In this document: positions 1 to 8,821 of the stretch, piece after piece
Numbering within the stretch: the stretch's first letter is position 1
How the letters are laid out: every line of letters starts with the position of its first letter
Assembly: GCF_016907715.1 (NCBI RefSeq)
Contig: NZ_JAFBCM010000001.1
Span: forward strand, 3,844,001-3,908,000
Length of the DNA stretch: 64,000 bases
Origin: Tenggerimyces flavus
Lineage (GTDB): Bacteria; Actinomycetota; Actinomycetes; Propionibacteriales; Actinopolymorphaceae
Reading direction: 5' to 3'
Notes under the pieces: model-generated
Told to the model about the DNA's origin: nothing
Databases searched by the model: none
What the model saw: the letters and a program-made list of their open reading frames with translations, nothing else
Program-made: the position numbers and the translations under genes

Positions 1-207
1 ATCGCTCCGCACTCGAGTCCTCCCGCCTCGACCGGCGGCTGTGACCATGGACGCACAGCCCTCACCAGTAGGTTGCCCGATGCCTACCGTAGGTTGCCGT
101 ATCGGGTACCGAACCTGCGCGAAACGCGCCCTGTACTGCACAAATAGGCACACCTAGGTACGAAAATAGCTCGACGTGACCGCTCGCGCGGCGCGTACGG
201 TGCCCTC
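1..207. other. upstream region of the rhamnose operon
   Basis: No gene is supported here. Two direct copies of GTAGGTTGCC occur at about 68-100, the second directly preceded by CTACC. An A/T-richer stretch (about 155-170, around TACGAAAATAG) could hold the promoter of the following rml operon. No Shine-Dalgarno precedes the ATG at 208. Confidence 0.35.
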
Positions 208-1275
208 ATGCGCGCGTTGATCCTGTCTGGCGGCTCCGGAACGAGGCTGCGGCCGATCACGCACACGTCGGCCAAACAGCTGGTCCCGGTAGCCAACAAA
301 CCCGTGCTCTTCTACGGCCTGGAATCGGTGGCCGAGGCGGGGATCACCGAGGTCGGGATCGTCGTGGGGGACACCGCCGAGGAGATCCAGGACGCGGTCG
401 GGGACGGGTCGCGGTTCGGGCTGGATGTGACGTACGTCTCGCAGGACGCGCCGCGCGGGCTCGCGCACGCGGTGATGATCGCCCGCGACTTCCTCGGCGA
501 CGAGGACTTCGTCATGTACCTGGGGGACAACTTCGTCATCGGCGGCATCGCCGATGTGGTCGCGTCGTTCCGTAAGGAGCGGCCGGACGCGTCGATCCTG
601 CTCCAGCACGTGCCGAACCCGTCCGCGTTCGGCGTGGCCTCGCTGGACCCCGACGGGCGGGTCGTGCGGCTGGAGGAGAAGCCGAAGGACACGGAGAGCG
701 ACCTCGCGTTGGTCGGGGTCTACCTGTTCACGCCGGTGATCCACGAGGCGGTCCGCCAGCTCGTGCCGTCGGCGCGCGGCGAGTACGAGATCACGGACGC
801 TCTGCAGTGGCTGATCGATCAGGGGCGCGACGTGGCCTCGACCGTGATCACCGGATACTGGAAGGACACCGGGAACGTCGCGGACATGCTCGAGGTGAAC
901 CGCTCGGTGCTGGAGACCCTGACGCCGTCGACCGCGGGCGAGGTCGACGCGGAGTCGGAGCTCATCGGCCGGGTCGTGCTCTCGCCCGGCGCTTCGGTGG
1001 TCCGGTCGCGGATCGTCGGGCCGGCGATCATCGGCGCGGGGACGCGCATCGTGGACTCGTACGTGGGTCCGTTCACGTCGATCCAGCACGACTGCCGGAT
1101 CGTCGACTCCGAGATCGAGTACTCGATCGTGCTGCACGACTCGTCGATCGAGGGTGTGCGGCGGATCGAGGCGTCGCTCATCGGCCACCACGTGGAGGTC
1201 ACGCCGTCGCCGCGGATGCCGCGAGCGCACCGGTTCGTGCTCGGCGATCACAGCAAGGTGCAGATCAGCTCATGA
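208..1275 (+). CDS. rmlA: glucose-1-phosphate thymidylyltransferase, long (StrD/RmlA-long) form
   Basis: 355 aa. It makes dTDP-glucose from glucose-1-phosphate and dTTP, the first step of dTDP-L-rhamnose synthesis in the cytosol. The nucleotidyltransferase signature LSGGSGTRLRP is at residues 6-16, followed by YLGDNF and the sugar-binding EKP segment (about residue 155). The C-terminal third (about 240-340) is a series of hexapeptide-like turns (IGAGTRIVDSYVGP) of a left-handed beta helix. This extra domain marks the long form, often seen in antibiotic-sugar clusters, rather than the ~290-aa RmlA. The stop overlaps rmlB by ATGA, so the two are translationally coupled. The surrounding rmlB, rmlD and rmlC genes support a rhamnose role. 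No Shine-Dalgarno is obvious and the transcript may be nearly leaderless. Confidence 0.93.
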   Translation: MRALILSGGSGTRLRPITHTSAKQLVPVANKPVLFYGLESVAEAGITEVGIVVGDTAEEIQDAVGDGSRFGLDVTYVSQDAPRGLAHAVMIARDFLGDEDFVMYLGDNFVIGGIADVVASFRKERPDASILLQHVPNPSAFGVASLDPDGRVVRLEEKPKDTESDLALVGVYLFTPVIHEAVRQLVPSARGEYEITDALQWLIDQGRDVASTVITGYWKDTGNVADMLEVNRSVLETLTPSTAGEVDAESELIGRVVLSPGASVVRSRIVGPAIIGAGTRIVDSYVGPFTSIQHDCRIVDSEIEYSIVLHDSSIEGVRRIEASLIGHHVEVTPSPRMPRAHRFVLGDHSKVQISS

Positions 1276-2186
1276 GGGTCCTGGTGACGGGTGGCGCGGG
1301 CTTCATCGGGTCGCACTTCGTGCGTACGTTCGCGGGCGACGTCACTGTGTTGGACAAGCTCACGTACGCGGGCAATCTGGCCAACCTCGCTCCCGTTCGT
1401 GACCGGATCTCCTTTGTCCATGGGGACATCTGCGATGCGGCGCTGGTCGACTCGGTGATGGGCGGGCACGACGCGGTCGTGCACTTCGCGGCCGAGTCGC
1501 ACGTCGACCGGTCGATCCGCGGCGCGGCGGACTTCGTGCAGACGAACGTCGTGGGGACGCAGACGTTGCTCGACGCTGCCCTGCGGCACGGGGTGGGGAC
1601 GTTCGTGCACGTGTCGACCGACGAGGTGTACGGGTCGATCGACGTCGGCTCCTGGCCGGAAACCGATCCGGTGCGGCCGACCTCGCCGTACGCCGCGTCG
1701 AAGGCGTCGAGCGACCTGATCGCGCTGTCGTACCACCGCACGCATGGGCTCGACGTGCGCGTGACGCGGTGCGCGAACAACTACGGGCCGTACCAACACC
1801 CGGAGAAGGTGATCCCGCTGTTCGTCACGACGCTGCTCGACGGCGGGCAGGTGCCTTTGTACGGCGACGGGCTGAACGTGCGCGACTGGCTGCACGTCTC
1901 CGACCACTGCGCGGGGATCACCGCGGTGCTGGAGCGGGGGCGGCCCGGTGAGATCTACAACGTCGGTGGGGGTTTCGAGCTCACCAACCGCGAGCTCACC
2001 CAGCGGTTGCTCGACGCGTGTGGGCGGGACTGGTCCAGCGTGCGGTACGTCGAGGACCGCAAGGGACATGATCGGCGGTACGCGCTCGACTGGTCGAAGA
2101 TCGCTGGGGAACTGGGCTACGCGCCGGCGGTCTCGTTCGACGAGGGACTGGCCTCGACCGTGGCCTGGTACCGGGACAACAGGTAG
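1272..2186 (+). CDS. rmlB: dTDP-glucose 4,6-dehydratase
   Basis: 304 aa, an extended short-chain dehydrogenase. It converts dTDP-glucose to dTDP-4-keto-6-deoxyglucose with a bound NAD. The Rossmann motif GGAGFIG is at residues 7-13. The family catalytic motif STDEVYG (about 116-122) supplies the Asp-Glu pair, and YAASKASSD the Tyr-x3-Lys. NNYGPYQHPEKVIP and DWLHVSDHC are further RmlB hallmarks. The open frame extends far upstream, but the ATG at 1272 overlaps the rmlA stop and begins exactly at the Rossmann strand, so it is chosen. It is the second gene of rmlABD. Confidence 0.95.
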   Translation: MRVLVTGGAGFIGSHFVRTFAGDVTVLDKLTYAGNLANLAPVRDRISFVHGDICDAALVDSVMGGHDAVVHFAAESHVDRSIRGAADFVQTNVVGTQTLLDAALRHGVGTFVHVSTDEVYGSIDVGSWPETDPVRPTSPYAASKASSDLIALSYHRTHGLDVRVTRCANNYGPYQHPEKVIPLFVTTLLDGGQVPLYGDGLNVRDWLHVSDHCAGITAVLERGRPGEIYNVGGGFELTNRELTQRLLDACGRDWSSVRYVEDRKGHDRRYALDWSKIAGELGYAPAVSFDEGLASTVAWYRDNR

Positions 2187-2197
2187 TGGTGGTCGCG

Positions 2198-3010
2198 ATG
2201 ACCCGGTGGCTCGTCACCGGCGCGGGTGGGTTGCTCGGCCGCGAGGTGGTCGCCCGGCTGGGCGCGGTCGGCCTGGTGCGGGCGGAGCTGGACGTCACGT
2301 CCGATTCGGCGGTGCGTTCCGCGTTCGACGCTCATCGGCCGGACGTCGTGGTGAACTGCGCGGCCTGGACGAACGTGGACACGGCCGAGACGCATCCGGC
2401 GGAGGCTTCGCTCGTCAACGCCGAGGGTCCGCGCGTGCTCGCCTCGGCCAGCGCTGAGGTTGGTGCGCGGTTGCTGCACATCTCCACCGACTACGTCTTC
2501 GCTGGATCCGCTGATTCGCCTTACTCTGAAGCGGATCCGACCGGTCCGGTGAACCATTACGGCCGTACCAAGCTCGCCGGCGAGCATGCCGTCCTCGCCC
2601 ACGGCGGCACGGTCGTCCGTACCGCCTGGCTGTTCAGTGCGGACGGCGCGAACTTCGTCACCGCGATGATCCAGCAGGAACGCGAGCGCGAGTACCTCGA
2701 CGTCGTCGCCGACAAGCGCGGCCAACCCACCTGGACCCGCGACGTCGTCGACCACCTCTCGGCCGCCGCCGACTACGGACCCGGCGTCGTGCACCTGACG
2801 AACGCGGGCGACGCCACGAGGCACGAGCAGGCCCAGGAGGTCTTCCGCCTGCTGGGCAAGGATCCCGAACGCGTCCGCCCGATCTCCTCGTCGGACACGC
2901 CCGACCGCGCGCCGCGCCCGACGTACACCGTCCTCGCCAACCACCGCCTCCCGCCGCTCCCGCACTGGCGCGAGGCGCTCCGAGCGGTGGTCTATTCACT
3001 CGGTGTATAG
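2198..3010 (+). CDS. rmlD: dTDP-4-dehydrorhamnose reductase
   Basis: About 270 aa. NADPH-dependent reductase for the last step to dTDP-L-rhamnose. GAGGLLG (residues 8-14) is the cofactor loop. STDYVFAGS and YGRTKLAGE give the Thr-Tyr-Lys catalytic set, and RTAWLFS is typical of RmlD. The ATG at 2198 is used; a GTG at 2186, overlapping the rmlB stop, would add four residues and cannot be excluded. The last 19 bases of the gene carry the palindrome that probably controls the following padR gene, so this operon runs straight into the next control region. Confidence 0.92.
   Translation: MTRWLVTGAGGLLGREVVARLGAVGLVRAELDVTSDSAVRSAFDAHRPDVVVNCAAWTNVDTAETHPAEASLVNAEGPRVLASASAEVGARLLHISTDYVFAGSADSPYSEADPTGPVNHYGRTKLAGEHAVLAHGGTVVRTAWLFSADGANFVTAMIQQEREREYLDVVADKRGQPTWTRDVVDHLSAAADYGPGVVHLTNAGDATRHEQAQEVFRLLGKDPERVRPISSSDTPDRAPRPTYTVLANHRLPPLPHWREALRAVVYSLGV
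2992..3010. promoter_or_regulatory. putative PadR operator / padR promoter
   Basis: CTATTCACTCGGTGTATAG is a 19-bp near-perfect palindrome (7 of 9 base pairs around a central C). It spans the last codons and stop of rmlD and ends 7 bases before the padR ATG. PadR-type regulators commonly repress their own transporter operons by binding such dyads over the promoter, and TATAG could serve as part of a -10 element. Assignment to PadR is inference from position. Confidence 0.55.
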
Positions 3011-3017
3011 TCCCGGC

Positions 3018-3545
3018 ATGTCCACTGGCAGTCCGGTCGGGCGTACCTTGCTCGGCCTCCTCGAAGAGCGGCCGTCGTACGGCTACACGCTCAAGCAGCG
3101 CTACGACGAGCTGTTCGCCGCGCACAAGCCGCTGGCGTTCGGCCAGGTCTACGCGACGCTCGGGCGGCTCGAGCGTGACGGGTTCGCCGAGGTCGTCGGC
3201 GTCGAGACGGGGGAGGGGCCGGAGCGCCGCCGGTACGCGATCACCAAGAACGGTGTGACCGAGCTGGAGCTGTGGATCGCGGCACCTGAGCAGCCGATCG
3301 CGTTCGGGCAGAGCACGTTGTTCGTCAAGACGACGTTGGCGCTGCTCTCCGGGCGGCCGCCGCATGTCGTCCTCGACGCGCAGCGGGCGATTCACCTCGC
3401 GCGCATGCGGGAGCTGACCCGTGCCCGCGCGGACGCCGACGTGGTGAGGCGGCTCGCGCTGGACTACGAGATCGCCCATCTGGACACGGATCTGCGCTGG
3501 ATAGAGGAGACGGTCCAGCGCCTCGAACGGGGGGACCTGGGATGA
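3018..3545 (+). CDS. PadR-family transcriptional regulator
   Basis: 175 aa. Winged-helix repressor: the segment from LLGLLEERPSYGYTLKQRY through QVYATLGRLERDGF (about residues 10-56) is the PadR N-terminal HTH, followed by a helical C-terminal region (about 100-175) of the Vir_act_alpha_C kind used for dimerisation. The ATG at 3018 is preferred over an in-frame GTG at 3003 because the conserved domain begins just after it. It overlaps the ATPase gene by ATGA and so forms a regulator-ATPase-permease operon; such PadR proteins usually repress their own exporter and respond to its substrate. Confidence 0.88.
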   Translation: MSTGSPVGRTLLGLLEERPSYGYTLKQRYDELFAAHKPLAFGQVYATLGRLERDGFAEVVGVETGEGPERRRYAITKNGVTELELWIAAPEQPIAFGQSTLFVKTTLALLSGRPPHVVLDAQRAIHLARMRELTRARADADVVRRLALDYEIAHLDTDLRWIEETVQRLERGDLG

Positions 3546-4201
3546 CCGCACGACTCGTCGGCAGGGAGCTGAGCCTGGCGTTCGGCGCCACGACCGCGTT
3601 GGACGACCTGTCGATCGACATCCAGGCAGGGGAGATCGTCGCGGTCATGGGTCCGTCGGGCTCGGGGAAGTCGACGTTGCTGCACTGTCTCGCGGGGATC
3701 TTGCGTCCGGACGGAGGAGAGGTGCTGTTCGAGGACCGTTCCGTCACGGGACTGTCCGAGGGTGCGCGTAGCGCGCTTCGGCTGCGGTCGTTCGGATTCG
3801 TCTTCCAGTTCAGCGATCTCCTGCCTGAGCTGACGTTGCGCGAGAATGTCGTTCTCCCGCTGCAGCTCAACCGTTCTCCGCGGGATGCGATGCGGAAGGC
3901 GTCGGGTCTGCTCGAGGCGTTGGAGATCGACGACATCGCCGGCCGTCGTCCCGCCGAGGTGTCGGGCGGACAGGTCCAACGTGCCGCGGTGGCGCGTGCC
4001 CTCGTGCACGAACCGTCGGTCGTGTTCGCCGACGAACCCACCGGAGCGCTCGACTCGGTGGCGGGCGAGCTCGTCCTTACGGCGTTGATCAAACTCGCCC
4101 GGAGCAACGGCGCGAGCGTGGTGCTCGTTACCCACGACCATCGGGTGGCCGCGCACGCCGACCGCGAGGTCATCCTTCGTGACGGGAGGGTGGCGGCATG
4201 A
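3542..4201 (+). CDS. ABC transporter ATP-binding protein (MacB/LolD type)
   Basis: 219 aa, a single nucleotide-binding domain. Walker A is GPSGSGKST (about residue 37), followed by the Q-loop in FVFQFSDLLPELT, signature VSGGQVQRAAVARAL, Walker B VVFADEPTGALD and switch His in VTHDHR. DEPTGALD and the downstream FtsX-like permease place it in the MacB/LolD/SalX class, which works by mechanotransmission on membrane-embedded or extracellular substrates, often antimicrobial peptides or lipids. It overlaps both neighbours by 4 bases. Confidence 0.92.
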   Translation: MTARLVGRELSLAFGATTALDDLSIDIQAGEIVAVMGPSGSGKSTLLHCLAGILRPDGGEVLFEDRSVTGLSEGARSALRLRSFGFVFQFSDLLPELTLRENVVLPLQLNRSPRDAMRKASGLLEALEIDDIAGRRPAEVSGGQVQRAAVARALVHEPSVVFADEPTGALDSVAGELVLTALIKLARSNGASVVLVTHDHRVAAHADREVILRDGRVAA

Positions 4202-6108
4202 GCCCGGAGTTTCGTCTCGGCGTCCGGCTGGCGGTGGGGACCGGCCGGCGCGAACGGCTCCGCGCCGGACTCATCGTCGGAGCCTCGGCGCTCGGGGTGT
4301 TCGTCCTGCTCGCCACGCTCGCTGTGTCGCATGCGGAGGCGGTGCGGTGGGGTCAGGACTTCGACATGTCGCACCGGCTGCTGCTCGCGGTCATCGTGGT
4401 GTTCCTCGCCATGCCAGTACTGGTGTTGCTGGCGACCGTCAACCGGCTGTCGGCGTCAGTGCGCGACCGCCGGCTCGCCGCGCTTCGGCTGCTCGGACTG
4501 CCGCCCGGCCGGACCCGGCTCGTCGCGGCAGTGGAGGCCGGCACGCTCGCTCTGGCCGGTGTGGTGGTGGGAACGGGGCTGTTCTTCGCCGTCCGTCCCG
4601 TCGTCGGTGTGCTCTCGCTCGCGGGCCGGCGCTACCCGGTCGTGGACTTCCTGCCGCCGGTGGTCCAAGTGCTCGCGGTCGTAGCCGGTGTGGTCCTCCT
4701 TGCAGTGCTCGTGTCCCTGGCCCCGACTCGCGCCGTGACAGCCCGTCCCCTGGCGACCCGCGCCGACGGGCCAACCCGCCGCCCGAGCCTGTTGCGCCTG
4801 GTTCCGTCGCTCGCGGGCGCGGCGATGCTGGGGTACGCGTTGCTCCGGAACGACGAGGCCAGCAATGTGTGGGAGGTGCTCGGTCCCTTCCTCGTGGGAA
4901 CGGTGTTGACCGGTGTGGGCCTGCCGATCGCTGTCCCGGTGATCGTCCGAGGGCTGGCAGATGTCCTTGCCCAGTTGACGAAACGTCCCGCGGCACTGAT
5001 CGCGGCTCGGCGTCTTCAGCTCGAGCCCACCGGAACGACTCGCGTGGTCGCGGGACTGCTCATCGCGCTCTACCTGGTGACCGGCGCGCAGTGCGTGATT
5101 GTGATGTGGGAGCGCACGCCTCAGTACATCGATTCCTACCACAATGCCTACATCGGCCCACAGCAGATCGGTTTCATGCCGTCGGACAAGCCCCTTCCGC
5201 CCATCGACCAGCTCACGGACCGCCCCTATGTGCGACAGATCATCGCCGCGCACACGTTCCAGCCGGACTGCGAAGGGTCGGGTTCGTTGTGCGTCACCGA
5301 GGTCTACCTCGGAACCTGCGCTGAGCTGACTGTCCTGCTGGCGTCCGCCACCGGCTGCCGCGACGACCAGGTGTCCTGGGTCGGCACGAAGGCGTTGACC
5401 GGCGAGAACAGGCCGCCGGCCGGCGATCCCCTCGAGCTTCGACCGGCTCGCGGAGACGGAGTACTCACGGTCGAGGCGCCGTCGACCGAGATCACCTGGG
5501 ACTCCGAGAGCGACTATCCGGCGGTCTTCCCGACTCTGTTCGTCCCCCGTGATCACCCGGGCGCCGAGGTGCTCCTCGGCGACGAGCACAGGACGTGGGT
5601 CGTGATCGCCGATCCCGGCCGGGAGGTCTGGAACGCCGTCTATGACGATGTCCTGGCGGTCACCGGCGGGCTCGACTTCGGCATGAGCATGCCCGACTGG
5701 GAGGTGCTGGACCAGGTCGCCGGCTACCGGGTGATCCTGTGGGGCGTCACCTCGGTCGCGGTGTTCGTCGGGCTGATCGCGTTCGGCATCGCCGCGATCG
5801 ACCGGGCGGTCGAGCGGCGCCCGCAGGTGGTGGCACTCAGGGCTCTCGGTGCGCCGAACCGCCTTGCCCGCCGTGCGCAGCTGCTGCAGACCCTCGTTCC
5901 GCTGGGCCTCGGGTTGCCGCTCGCCGGAGGGCTCGGGTTGCTCGCGGGCAGCAGCTATCTCGCGTTCGACGACGAGACCGCGTATCTCCCGTGGGCATCA
6001 GTGCTCGGCCTCGTCGCAGCGGCCGTCTTGGCGGCTGTGCTCGTCGCTCTCGCGACGTTGCCCGCGGTTGGCGGACGGCTTAGTCCTGAGCAGCTTCGTC
6101 GCGAGTGA
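4198..6108 (+). CDS. FtsX-like ABC transporter permease
   Basis: 636 aa integral membrane protein, partner of the preceding ATPase. Hydrophobic helices lie near residues 20-45, 60-85, 110-140, 155-180 and 200-260. A large extracellular domain follows (about 310-500), which contains several cysteines (DCEGSGSLC, GTCAEL, TGCRDD) that could form disulfides. C-terminal helices end at PAVGGRLSP. This two-module FtsX layout fits a lipid- or peptide-responsive exporter. The substrate cannot be read from sequence. The 3' end overlaps rmlC on the other strand by 29 bases, tail to tail, leaving no room for a separate terminator. Confidence 0.85.
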   Translation: MSPEFRLGVRLAVGTGRRERLRAGLIVGASALGVFVLLATLAVSHAEAVRWGQDFDMSHRLLLAVIVVFLAMPVLVLLATVNRLSASVRDRRLAALRLLGLPPGRTRLVAAVEAGTLALAGVVVGTGLFFAVRPVVGVLSLAGRRYPVVDFLPPVVQVLAVVAGVVLLAVLVSLAPTRAVTARPLATRADGPTRRPSLLRLVPSLAGAAMLGYALLRNDEASNVWEVLGPFLVGTVLTGVGLPIAVPVIVRGLADVLAQLTKRPAALIAARRLQLEPTGTTRVVAGLLIALYLVTGAQCVIVMWERTPQYIDSYHNAYIGPQQIGFMPSDKPLPPIDQLTDRPYVRQIIAAHTFQPDCEGSGSLCVTEVYLGTCAELTVLLASATGCRDDQVSWVGTKALTGENRPPAGDPLELRPARGDGVLTVEAPSTEITWDSESDYPAVFPTLFVPRDHPGAEVLLGDEHRTWVVIADPGREVWNAVYDDVLAVTGGLDFGMSMPDWEVLDQVAGYRVILWGVTSVAVFVGLIAFGIAAIDRAVERRPQVVALRALGAPNRLARRAQLLQTLVPLGLGLPLAGGLGLLAGSSYLAFDDETAYLPWASVLGLVAAAVLAAVLVALATLPAVGGRLSPEQLRRE

Positions 6109-6688
6109 CGAGCTCGGCGTGGAAGTTCAAGCAGTCCTCGTACCTCGGCAGCAGGCCTTCGGCCTCGGCCAAGGACAGGGCGGCGGCGTCCTTGTCGGAC
6201 AGGATCGGCTCGACTTCGCGCGGCCAGGGGATGGCGAGGTCGGGGTCGAACGGGGAGACGGCGTGCTCTCGTTCGGGGGTGTACGGCGATGAGCAGAGGT
6301 AGATCACGGTGGCGTCGTCGGTCAACGAGACGAAGCCGTGGCCCAGACCTTCGCCCACGTACACCGAACGGCGGGTCGCCTCGTTCAGCTCGACGAACTC
6401 CCAACGCCGGTAGGTCGGAGACCCCACCCGCAGGTCGACCACGACGTCCAGCACCGCTCCACGCACGCACGTCACCAGCTTCGCCTGGGACGGCGGAACG
6501 TCCGCGTAGTGGAGACCTCGCACCACCCCGCGTGCCGACACGGAGCAGTTCGCCTGCGCCACCGTGAAGGAATGCCCAACAGCAGCACGGAAACCCGAAG
6601 ACGAGAACCAGACGTTGAACGACCCGCGCGCATCCGGGATCACCGGCGAGTCGACGACGAAAGCGCCGGGAATGGAGAGGGGCTGCAC
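6080..6688 (-). CDS. rmlC: dTDP-4-dehydrorhamnose 3,5-epimerase
   Basis: 202 aa cupin. It epimerises dTDP-4-keto-6-deoxyglucose at C3 and C5, between RmlB and RmlD. DARGSF, VVRGLHYAD (catalytic His), the strand AVLDVVVDLRVGSPTYRRW, GLGHGFVSL and the Tyr in YLCSSPYTPE are the RmlC hallmarks. The start is a GTG at 6688, preceded by an AGGTAGGT-like site and only 4 bases after the upstream glycosyltransferase-like gene, so the two are co-transcribed. rmlC is therefore separated from rmlABD by the padR-ABC cassette and transcribed towards it. Confidence 0.92.
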   Translation of the reverse strand: MQPLSIPGAFVVDSPVIPDARGSFNVWFSSSGFRAAVGHSFTVAQANCSVSARGVVRGLHYADVPPSQAKLVTCVRGAVLDVVVDLRVGSPTYRRWEFVELNEATRRSVYVGEGLGHGFVSLTDDATVIYLCSSPYTPEREHAVSPFDPDLAIPWPREVEPILSDKDAAALSLAEAEGLLPRYEDCLNFHAELVTRDEAAQD

Positions 6689-6692
6689 CTAC

Positions 6693-8654
6693 CTAGACTG
6701 CCGCACGCGCCCGTTGGACCGCAGCTCGAATACGGTGCCGCCAGTTGCTCGGCAGCCGATCCACCACGCGTACGCCAAGGCGCTTCAGGCCCGGCCGCGC
6801 GATCGCCGCACGGGCCGCGCGGCGCGACAGGTCCGTCACGAGCCCGATCCGGTCCCCGCCGACGAGGTACGCCCGCGAGCGCTGGTCCACCTCGAGTTTG
6901 CCCAACGGCACCTCGGGTCCCAGCTCGCCGTCCAGCAGCCCGATCACCTGCCACTTCCCGGGCCGCAGCCGCAGCAGCGGGCCGGGGGAGTCCGCACCGA
7001 GGTCGGCGATCAGCCGCGCCCGCGGGCCGGCGGACTCCAGCCGCGCCGGCAGCATCACCGAGGTCGCCCGCGAGCCGTCGTCTCGTATCACCACCTGCGC
7101 CGGCAGCGAGCCACTCCCGCGCCGCGACACCACGGGCAGCCCGAGCTCCAGCCGCCGCCCGTTCCCCGGACCGGGGATCGCGTGCGCATGGGACAGGGCC
7201 TGCGCCAGCCCGAGAGCGTGCCGGCCGACGTCCACGCTGAGACCGCCGCCACCGGTGAAGAACGGGATCACCACCTGCGCGGGCCGCCCCAAGGCCGCCG
7301 GCAGCAGCTTCGCGGCCAGCGTGTCAGACGACGACGCCCCGAGCCGTACGCGCCGGTCCAGCCCGAGCATCCGCACCTGCACCCACAGATCCCACGACCC
7401 CGGCGGCAGCACCCGCTTGCCCGCCACGCGCTCGGGGTCGAGCGTCGCCTTGCCGCGGAACGTGACCGCGCACCGCGTTCCGTCGCCGGCCGACTCGCCC
7501 TCGTCGACGTGCAGCTCGAGCTTCGCCGGCACCGTCCAGTCCGCGCCGGACTCGGCGTTCCGCAAGGTGATGTCGACCCGGAACCCGGACAGCTCCTTCG
7601 TGACCTCGCCGGCCTCCCAGTCGAGCAGGCCAGCGCTGAACTCCGGGTCGACGAAGTACTGCCCGCCGCGCCGCAGCAGCCCCAGCGGTACGCCGTCCGT
7701 GCCCTGGGTGAGGACGGCCGACAGCGTCAACTCCAGCTTGCCGTCCACCCACTCCAGATCGGAGAGCGTCGCGTGCGCGTCGACGGAGGCCGCCCGCCGG
7801 CCCAGCTCGATCAGGGCGTCGAGCCGCGTCGCCCGCAGCAGGTCCGAACGCATCCGCGAGATCGCCGGCAGCGCACCCGTCAGCTCGGCCGGGAACAGCT
7901 CCGTCGCAGCGCGCTGCAGCTCCGCCAGGAGGGCGTCATTGCCTTCCTGGATAGGCGGAATCCGGCCGAGCAGCTCGGCTCGGTAGATGCGGCGCAGCAC
8001 CGCGAGGCGGAGGTCGTTCGGATGCGTACGGGACTCCACGACCTCGACGAGCTCGCGCAGCCCGGCGGTGTGCTCCAATGCGTCGACAGCCGGAACGACA
8101 GGCCGGGCAGGAGCCTGGTAGCACACGAAGTCGCCAAGGAGAGAGACGATCTGGGCGGCGAAGTACGAACGGAGCAAGAAGATCTGGTGCGCGAGCGGCC
8201 GACCGGCCGAGCCGCATCGGAGCCGCTGCTCGTCCAGGAATGCCTTCCGGAACAGCTGCCCCGACGACACGATCTCGTACAGCGGGAAGTCGTGGATCGT
8301 CACCTTGTCGCGCACCCCGTGGACGAGCGAGGCGCCCTCGATCGGATCCGGCGACGACTGCTTGCCGATCACGAGGTCGGCGAGGTTGCGGTGGCCGAGC
8401 TCGTACAGCTTCGCCAGCGCCTCGCGGGGGAGTGTCGCGCCGGGCTCGACCAGCTGGACGTACTCGCCGGTCGCCGCGGCGACACCCGCGTCCCAGGCCT
8501 CGTCCCACGGCGCCGAGACCGGCTGGTCCGGGCCGACGAGGAGGATCTCCAGTTCTTCGGCCGGAAGGGTCTGTGCCCGCACTGACGCGAGAGTAACTTG
8601 CAGGTCAGACGCGGATTGGCGAGCAGGAACGATGACGCTCACCTTGACCGGCAT
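6693..8654 (-). CDS. GT2-like glycosyltransferase with long C-terminal region
   Basis: 653 aa. The first ~230 residues look like a family-2 GT-A fold: VSVIVPARQSASDLQVTLASVRAQT at the N-terminus and GEYVQLVEPGATLPREAL where active GT2 enzymes carry the metal-binding D-x-D. Here that position reads VEPGA, so the metal site looks degenerate. The remaining ~400 residues contain repeated beta-rich stretches (for example LPAQVVIRDDGSRATSVMLPA) resembling the C-terminal parts of actinobacterial teichoic-acid-type transferases, and end in a basic tail. It lies upstream of rmlC and divergent from two glycerophosphotransferase-like genes, so it probably acts in cell-wall glycopolymer assembly. Activity and substrate are unknown. 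Confidence 0.7.
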   Translation of the reverse strand: MPVKVSVIVPARQSASDLQVTLASVRAQTLPAEELEILLVGPDQPVSAPWDEAWDAGVAAATGEYVQLVEPGATLPREALAKLYELGHRNLADLVIGKQSSPDPIEGASLVHGVRDKVTIHDFPLYEIVSSGQLFRKAFLDEQRLRCGSAGRPLAHQIFLLRSYFAAQIVSLLGDFVCYQAPARPVVPAVDALEHTAGLRELVEVVESRTHPNDLRLAVLRRIYRAELLGRIPPIQEGNDALLAELQRAATELFPAELTGALPAISRMRSDLLRATRLDALIELGRRAASVDAHATLSDLEWVDGKLELTLSAVLTQGTDGVPLGLLRRGGQYFVDPEFSAGLLDWEAGEVTKELSGFRVDITLRNAESGADWTVPAKLELHVDEGESAGDGTRCAVTFRGKATLDPERVAGKRVLPPGSWDLWVQVRMLGLDRRVRLGASSSDTLAAKLLPAALGRPAQVVIPFFTGGGGLSVDVGRHALGLAQALSHAHAIPGPGNGRRLELGLPVVSRRGSGSLPAQVVIRDDGSRATSVMLPARLESAGPRARLIADLGADSPGPLLRLRPGKWQVIGLLDGELGPEVPLGKLEVDQRSRAYLVGGDRIGLVTDLSRRAARAAIARPGLKRLGVRVVDRLPSNWRHRIRAAVQRARAAV

Positions 8655-8821
8655 GACCTTGGACCTCGCAGGAGATGGCTGGCTGACGGGAACGGACGAG
8701 TCCCTACGAGGCTAACCCGCCGCACCGGTCACCGCATGCGCCGGGGACCCCGGACCGTCGTGCATAGTGCCACCGATCGGCCCCGGTGCAACCGGGAGGG
8801 GGCATGCCATTCGGACAGGCC

